A stretch of 40,600 nt of DNA. It comes from Victivallales bacterium. Lineage in GTDB: Bacteria > Verrucomicrobiota > Lentisphaeria > Oligosphaerales > Oligosphaeraceae. The notes under the pieces were generated by a model that worked only from the letters and a program-made list of their open reading frames with translations, ran no database searches and was not told where the DNA came from. The stretch lies in assembly GCA_017548425.1 (NCBI GenBank), contig JAFZAB010000128.1:1-40600 (forward strand), written 5' to 3'. The translations under genes were made by a program, and so were the position numbers. Positions 39,090 through 40,600 of the stretch are shown here, piece after piece (within the stretch, counting starts at the first letter, position 1; each line of letters opens with the position of its first letter).

Positions 39090-39115
39090 TATTAAAAAAT
39101 GTACTTTATGATATA

Positions 39116-39997
39116 ATGAAGACACTTACCGTCATAACAACAACTTATAATAGGGCCTATTGTCTGCATCAAGTTTATGAGTCGCTTCTTCGGCAGGATA
39201 CAAATGATTTCATATGGCTTGTTGTTGATGATGGTTCTACGGATGACACCAAAGAGAAAATTGAAGTGTGGAAAGCAGAAGGTAAAGTCGATATCCAATA
39301 TGCTTACAAGCCAAATGGTGGCATGCATACGGCTCGAAATTTTGGTTATGAACTTGTCAAGACAGAATTGAATGTGATTATTGATTCTGATGACTGGATG
39401 CCTGATAATGTCATCAGCAAGGTTATTCAATTTTGGATTGAAAACAAGAGGGATAATATTGCAGGTATTATTGCATTAGATGCTGCTCCTGATGGAAAAG
39501 TAATTGGTTCATCTATGCCTAAAAATATAAGAGAATGTCATTATCGTGAATTTTTTGGAAAATACAAAGGATATGGTGACAAGAAACTGATTTATCGTTC
39601 AGAGTTAACTCGACTTTATCCATATCCGGAATATCCAGGTGAAAAGTTTTATCCAGCATCTTATAAATTTATGATGCTGGACCAGAAATATACGATGTTG
39701 CTTATGGATGAAGTTGTTTGCATAGCAGATTACAATCCAGATAGCATGACATACGCTAAATATGCGCAATATAAAAAATGTGCTAAAGGTTTTGCACATT
39801 TTCGTAATGAGACAATGCGTATTTCTAAAGATTGGAAATACATCATGCATCAGATCATTCATTATTTAGTTGAAAGTCGGTTTGCTGGAGAAAGACATTA
39901 TATTCAGAAATGTTCTAGACCAATTTGGGCAATTTTATTCTGGCTTCCAGGGTATGTATACTATTTATTTCTGACACATACAAGACGAAAGTATTGA
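39116..39997 (+). CDS. Family 2 glycosyltransferase
   Basis: GT2 inverting glycosyltransferase, 293 residues. VITTTYNRAYCLHQVYESLL, VDDGSTDDT, GGMHTARNFGYE and the metal-binding IIDSDDWMPD (about residues 83-92) define the GT-A domain. The acceptor part has GDKKLIYRSE and YPGEKFYPASYKFMMLD. A C-terminal amphipathic/hydrophobic stretch (ILFWLPGYVYYLFLTH) may touch the membrane. It starts 26 bp after the GT4 gene. Base composition is intermediate. Confidence 0.92.
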   Translation: MKTLTVITTTYNRAYCLHQVYESLLRQDTNDFIWLVVDDGSTDDTKEKIEVWKAEGKVDIQYAYKPNGGMHTARNFGYELVKTELNVIIDSDDWMPDNVISKVIQFWIENKRDNIAGIIALDAAPDGKVIGSSMPKNIRECHYREFFGKYKGYGDKKLIYRSELTRLYPYPEYPGEKFYPASYKFMMLDQKYTMLLMDEVVCIADYNPDSMTYAKYAQYKKCAKGFAHFRNETMRISKDWKYIMHQIIHYLVESRFAGERHYIQKCSRPIWAILFWLPGYVYYLFLTHTRRKY

Positions 39998-40076
39998 CAA
40001 AATATTATTTTTGTGATTGGCTTATGGATATATCAATACTTTTTAACTAATTATTTATCATTATTTTTATCTTTAA

Positions 40077-40600
40077 ATGCTTCAAGTTGTTTTATTTCTA
40101 GTGATTTCAACATTATTGGCATACGCTATACAGCAATCCAATGTGTATATTCCATATAATGGAGATCCTTGGAATTGTGGATGGCAACTTCATAGTGGGA
40201 AAAACTATATCTGTTACATTATTTTTCTATTATTTGCTATCTTTTTTGTTGGTCTTAGACAAAGGGGTAATGATACTCCAATATATCTCATAAACTATTT
40301 GACGCAAATTACTGCATTTCCAGGTGAACTTAATGGCATGAAATGGTCTTTAGGAGCAAATCCTGGGTTCCAAATCTACCAGAGTTTGATCAAACTTGTT
40401 TTTGGAAACAATGGACTTTGGCTTACAATGGTAACAGCCATTATTTCTACGATATCATTGTTTGAATTTTATCGTCGATACTCAATAAATTTTATATTTT
40501 CTATTTATCTGCTTATAGCCTCCACACTTTTTACTTTCACAATGGGGGCGATGAAGCAGGTGCTTGCCTTCTCGATAGGTATTTGGATACTCCCACTAGC
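40077..40600 (+). CDS. EpsG-family polymerase-like membrane protein (partial, cut by window end)
   Basis: Open from ATG 40077 through the last base, 174 complete codons with no stop. Hydrophobic segments: residues 2-17 (LQVVLFLVISTLLAYA), about 46-61 (CYIIFLLFAIFFVGL), 113-128 and 137-157. The conserved EpsG pattern GLRQRGNDTPIYLINY and GAMKQVLAFSIGIW is visible. Members polymerise or transport exopolysaccharide repeats (Wzy-like role). This completes the set expected with PglC-type initiation and the glycosyltransferases; a flippase is not seen and probably lies outside the window. Confidence 0.85.
   Translation, partial: MLQVVLFLVISTLLAYAIQQSNVYIPYNGDPWNCGWQLHSGKNYICYIIFLLFAIFFVGLRQRGNDTPIYLINYLTQITAFPGELNGMKWSLGANPGFQIYQSLIKLVFGNNGLWLTMVTAIISTISLFEFYRRYSINFIFSIYLLIASTLFTFTMGAMKQVLAFSIGIWILPL

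Overview
The window reads as a chromosomal segment of an uncultured PVC-superphylum bacterium, most likely Lentisphaerota/Victivallales or Kiritimatiellota from an animal gut (moderate confidence, inference only). The grounds are several Gfo/Idh/MocA oxidoreductases, a DUF6259-type glycoside-hydrolase-like domain, two-domain esterases, many genes without a clear Shine-Dalgarno, and intergenic spaces packed with 7-bp tandem repeats, 'ACCACGAA'-type phrases and hairpin repeats.

Left part (1-18.3 kb), moderate GC, core and catabolic genes: thiD and an HNH protein; a cluster with two Gfo/Idh/MocA oxidoreductases, an orphan class I fumarase/tartrate dehydratase alpha subunit and a convergent D-2-hydroxyacid dehydrogenase; two Hsp20 chaperones behind a good sigma54-type promoter with upstream direct repeats and ending in a perfect terminator; a secreted two-domain esterase; tRNA-Cys; a small protein plus coiled-coil protein; tRNA-Val with its terminator; a 1208-residue fusion of a GCKR/MurQ-like double-SIS protein to a glycoside-hydrolase-like domain; a zinc-ribbon/SPFH pair; and RNase D.

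Right part (18.4-40.6 kb) is a surface-polysaccharide locus. It is headed by a specialised NusG (RfaH/UpxY-like) behind a long structured leader with an intrinsic terminator. Then come a PglC/WbaP-type initiating phosphoglycosyl transferase, an HpcH/HpaI aldolase, a D-2-hydroxyacid dehydrogenase, four glycosyltransferases, two asparagine-synthetase-like enzymes that lack the glutaminase cysteine, and an EpsG-like polymerase cut by the window end. Defence or toxin-antitoxin-like modules sit between these genes: DUF3791-DUF3990-DUF3791, an ABC-type ATPase with a small putative PD-(D/E)XK nuclease, a small antitoxin-like protein with a GNAT toxin broken by an in-frame TAA, an XRE-ImmA/PIN(DUF4411) pair, and a metallo-beta-lactamase-fold hydrolase (also broken by an in-frame TAA) with a membrane protein. 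From about 35.9 kb the DNA becomes strongly AT-rich, which suggests recent acquisition.

The spacers are a notable feature. Tandem heptamers of many different sequences run into gene ends, supplying stop codons in all frames and in some cases the start codon. Larger dispersed repeats occur in both orientations, and one family keeps its hairpins through compensatory changes.
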